A DNA stretch of 16,894 nt from NCBI GenBank assembly GCA_964577195.1, contig CAZNYF010000051.1, forward strand, positions 1 through 16,894, written 5' to 3'. The notes under the pieces are model-generated. The model saw only the letters and a list, made by a program, of their open reading frames with translations, had not been told where the DNA came from and made no database searches. The DNA is from HyVt-560 sp964577195 (GTDB lineage Bacteria; Pseudomonadota; Gammaproteobacteria; UWMA-0217). Position 1 is the first letter of the stretch. Each line of letters begins with the position of its first letter. A program made the position numbers and the translations under genes. Positions 15,288 through 16,894 of the stretch are shown one piece after another.

Positions 15288-15722
15288 ATGAGTTTTCAAA
15301 TTGTTATATTTTTGTTGTTATTAACGGCTGGCTATCTGGTTGGGCGCTCAGTAGAGAAAAAGCACTACAAATCTATCATTTCAAGGGAAAAGGCGCTCAA
15401 CACATTAGCTGCAGTGAATATCCGCTTCCCCCCTGCCGGAGTAAAATACCAACAGCAATTAGTCATGGGTAGCGTGGTGATTTCTTCAGATTACTTTAAA
15501 ACATTTGTAGCCGGTCTAAGAAATATATTTGGTGGTAATGTTTCTGCTTTTGAAACGCTGTTGGATCGTGGGCGGCGTGAAGCATTATTACGCTTGAAAG
15601 AGCAAGCACAGGCGCTCAATGCAGAACTAATATTTAATGTTAAGTACGAGACATCGAGTATTTCAGGTAAAAAAATGCCCTCGGTCGAAGTATTGGTTTA
15701 TGGCACAGCGCTGATTCGATAA
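15288..15722 (+). CDS. Membrane-anchored YbjQ/UPF0145 paralogue
   Basis: 144 residues: an N-terminal transmembrane helix (about 3-20, FQIVIFLLLLTAGYLVG) and a basic stretch, then a YbjQ domain with VAGLRNIFGGNVSAFETLL, LKEQAQALNAELIFNVKYETSS and a final VYGTALIR. These line up with the upstream copy (AGL-NIFGG and QAQ-(S/L)-A motifs), so the two arose by duplication or form a hetero-oligomer. The stop overlaps the next ATG by one base (TAATG), so the three genes are very likely one operon. Confidence 0.9.
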   Translation: MSFQIVIFLLLLTAGYLVGRSVEKKHYKSIISREKALNTLAAVNIRFPPAGVKYQQQLVMGSVVISSDYFKTFVAGLRNIFGGNVSAFETLLDRGRREALLRLKEQAQALNAELIFNVKYETSSISGKKMPSVEVLVYGTALIR

Positions 15723-16540
15723 TGGCGTACGAAAACCCACAAATTCCTGAAGGCATCAACACCAGCAAAGAGCATCCGATAAGAGAGTTTGCGTGGCTAA
15801 TGAGTGGTGCCGTAATTTTAGTGTTGGTTACTGTCTCTCTAATGGGTTGGTTCGGTAGCAGTGTTGCTCGCCTAATTCCTTTTGAACTCGAGTTAAAACT
15901 CAGCCAACAGTTTGACCCACCAGAAAATACGGATGATGAGGTTTATCTATACCTGAATAAGTTGCAGCAAAAAATCACTAAAGTAATGAATTTGGACGAC
16001 AGTTATAGAATTTTATTACGCTACAACAAAGGCGATACCGTTAACGCCTTTGCGACCATGGGTGGCAATGTCATTTTATATCATGGTTTATTAAAAGAAC
16101 TTCCTCACGAAAATGCGCTGGTGATGTTAATGGCGCATGAAATTGCTCACATTCAACACCGAGATCCAATGGTTGGTCTCGGCCGAGGCGTATTAATACA
16201 AATGGGACTGGCAGCAGTTTTTGGACAAACCCCCCAGTTGGATAATGTTTTAGGCTCTGCTGGCCTGCTCCAGGCAATGCGCTATTCTAGGAAAATGGAA
16301 ACAGCAGCGGATGAAGCGGCGCTGGAAGCCGTTGAAAAACTATACGGGCATGTGGGCGGCAGTGCAGATTTATTTAAAATATTGCACCAGCTAAGGGATA
16401 AAAAAGATACTAAAGAGCCACCTGAATTTTTTAGCACCCATCCGCTAGATCAGAATCGGATAGATAGAATTGAACAGTTAGCCAAGGAAAACCATTGGAG
16501 CCAGGAAGGTTTAATAACGCCGCTACCTGAGTTTTTTTAA
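15722..16540 (+). CDS. M48-family zinc metallopeptidase, membrane-anchored
   Basis: 272 residues. One N-terminal membrane helix (about 24-44) precedes a catalytic domain with the zinc motif HEIAH (residues 139-143, inside LMAHEIAHIQHRD) and the third-ligand region ETAADEAALEA with E193. A C-terminal THPLDQNRI segment is typical of M48 peptidases such as HtpX/BepA relatives. The N-in topology would place the catalytic part outside the cytoplasm, which I infer from the single helix. Linkage to two YbjQ genes suggests a shared envelope quality-control or stress role, but no substrate can be named. Confidence 0.93.
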   Translation: MAYENPQIPEGINTSKEHPIREFAWLMSGAVILVLVTVSLMGWFGSSVARLIPFELELKLSQQFDPPENTDDEVYLYLNKLQQKITKVMNLDDSYRILLRYNKGDTVNAFATMGGNVILYHGLLKELPHENALVMLMAHEIAHIQHRDPMVGLGRGVLIQMGLAAVFGQTPQLDNVLGSAGLLQAMRYSRKMETAADEAALEAVEKLYGHVGGSADLFKILHQLRDKKDTKEPPEFFSTHPLDQNRIDRIEQLAKENHWSQEGLITPLPEFF

Positions 16541-16894
16541 TTTGTTATGTGTTCGACTGTATCCTAGTACTCCAGCAACGTTGCTTTGATGGGTCAGTGA
16601 GTCATCAAGCGGTTAGATGTGGTTTTATTTTTATGAGACATATAGATACATGGAAGTATTGTAGTAGAGGAATGCAGGAGCAATTCCCGAGTGGTTCTCT
16701 GGCGATTAAAAATTAAGCCGCAGATGACCGCTTGAAGGCTCACACTCTTATGCTCCTGCATTCGTGACATAAGCGCATCCATGCGCAAAACCCGAAGGGC
16801 GCAAACCAACGCATCCAGCACTGCGTGGCCTACAGGGATTGTAGGTCAGGGGCGTGAGCATGGAGCGGAAGCTTTATTGCTGCTCGACATGGAA
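16541..16894. other. Non-coding, inverted-repeat-rich region after the M48 gene
   Basis: No gene can be supported in 354 bases. It contains the CTAGTACTCCA copy shared with the motA-motB hairpin (16564-16574) and, after it, the palindrome GCAACGTTGC (16575-16584). It also holds a 13-bp inverted repeat about 68 bases apart (16670-16682 / 16751-16763), the palindrome GCGCAT-CC-ATGCGC (16773-16786), and CCTACA/TGTAGG (16829-16845). Such clusters are typical of dispersed intergenic repeats. Confidence 0.65.
16670..16763. repeat. Inverted repeat with 13-bp arms, 94 bases
   Basis: GAATGCAGGAGCA (16670-16682) is the exact reverse complement of 16751-16763. The interior of 68 bases has no coding signal. 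It could be a dispersed repeat or a small MITE; the neighbouring palindromes suggest a composite repeat. Confidence 0.6.

Noticed and set aside
16594..16821. 75-residue minus-strand reading frame
   Set aside because: It runs through the palindrome cluster, has no ribosome site or recognisable family, and its composition looks like translated repeat DNA.
1..16894. tRNA, rRNA or CRISPR array
   Set aside because: No tRNA-like cloverleaf, rRNA segment or regularly spaced direct repeat was seen anywhere in the window.

Overview
The window is the late part of a polar-flagellum gene cluster from a gammaproteobacterium. Order and content (fliL-M-N-O-P-Q-R-flhB-flhA-flhF-flhG-fliA, then a DUF2802 gene, a PomA/PomB-type stator pair and a PilZ gene) are those of polarly flagellated Gammaproteobacteria such as Pseudomonas, Vibrio and marine Cellvibrionales-like bacteria. 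The stator proteins resemble Vibrio PomA/PomB, and base composition is moderately AT-rich. A marine genus is a reasonable guess, but the sequence does not fix it.

Layout. (1) Positions 1-548 hold the 3' part of a plus-strand OmpA-family gene. (2) Positions 748-14809 hold fifteen genes on the minus strand, transcribed right to left. fliL to flhA encode a motor accessory protein (FliL), C-ring proteins (FliM, FliN) and the export gate (FliO, P, Q, R, FlhB, FlhA). flhF, flhG and fliA give flagellar placement, number control and sigma-28. A DUF2802 gene, motA/pomA, motB/pomB and a PilZ (c-di-GMP receptor) gene follow. Most neighbours overlap or lie within a few bases. The larger gaps are flhA-flhF, fliA-DUF2802, DUF2802-motA and motA-motB, and each of these holds an inverted-repeat structure. 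(3) Positions 14877-14976 are N, a scaffold gap. (4) Positions 14977-16540 hold a plus-strand trio: a YbjQ/UPF0145 gene with its 5' end in the gap, a membrane-anchored YbjQ paralogue, and an M48 zinc metallopeptidase. (5) Positions 16541-16894 are non-coding and rich in small inverted repeats.

Regulation seen in the sequence. A consensus sigma-54 (-24/-12) promoter lies just upstream of fliL, beside the gap, and a one-mismatch sigma-54 site lies upstream of motA. This fits RpoN control of the export/switch operon, with the stator-PilZ genes as a second unit.

Main points of interest. The chemotaxis block (cheY-cheZ-cheA-cheB... cheW) that sits between fliA and the DUF2802 gene in Pseudomonas-type clusters is absent, and a 161-bp MITE-like element occupies the junction. 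FliM's N-terminal CheY-binding motif is altered at core positions, which would fit weakened or lost CheY control. A second inverted-repeat element of about 156 bp separates flhA from flhF. I did not find an evidently new multi-gene system. The least characterised module is the YbjQ-YbjQ-M48 trio.
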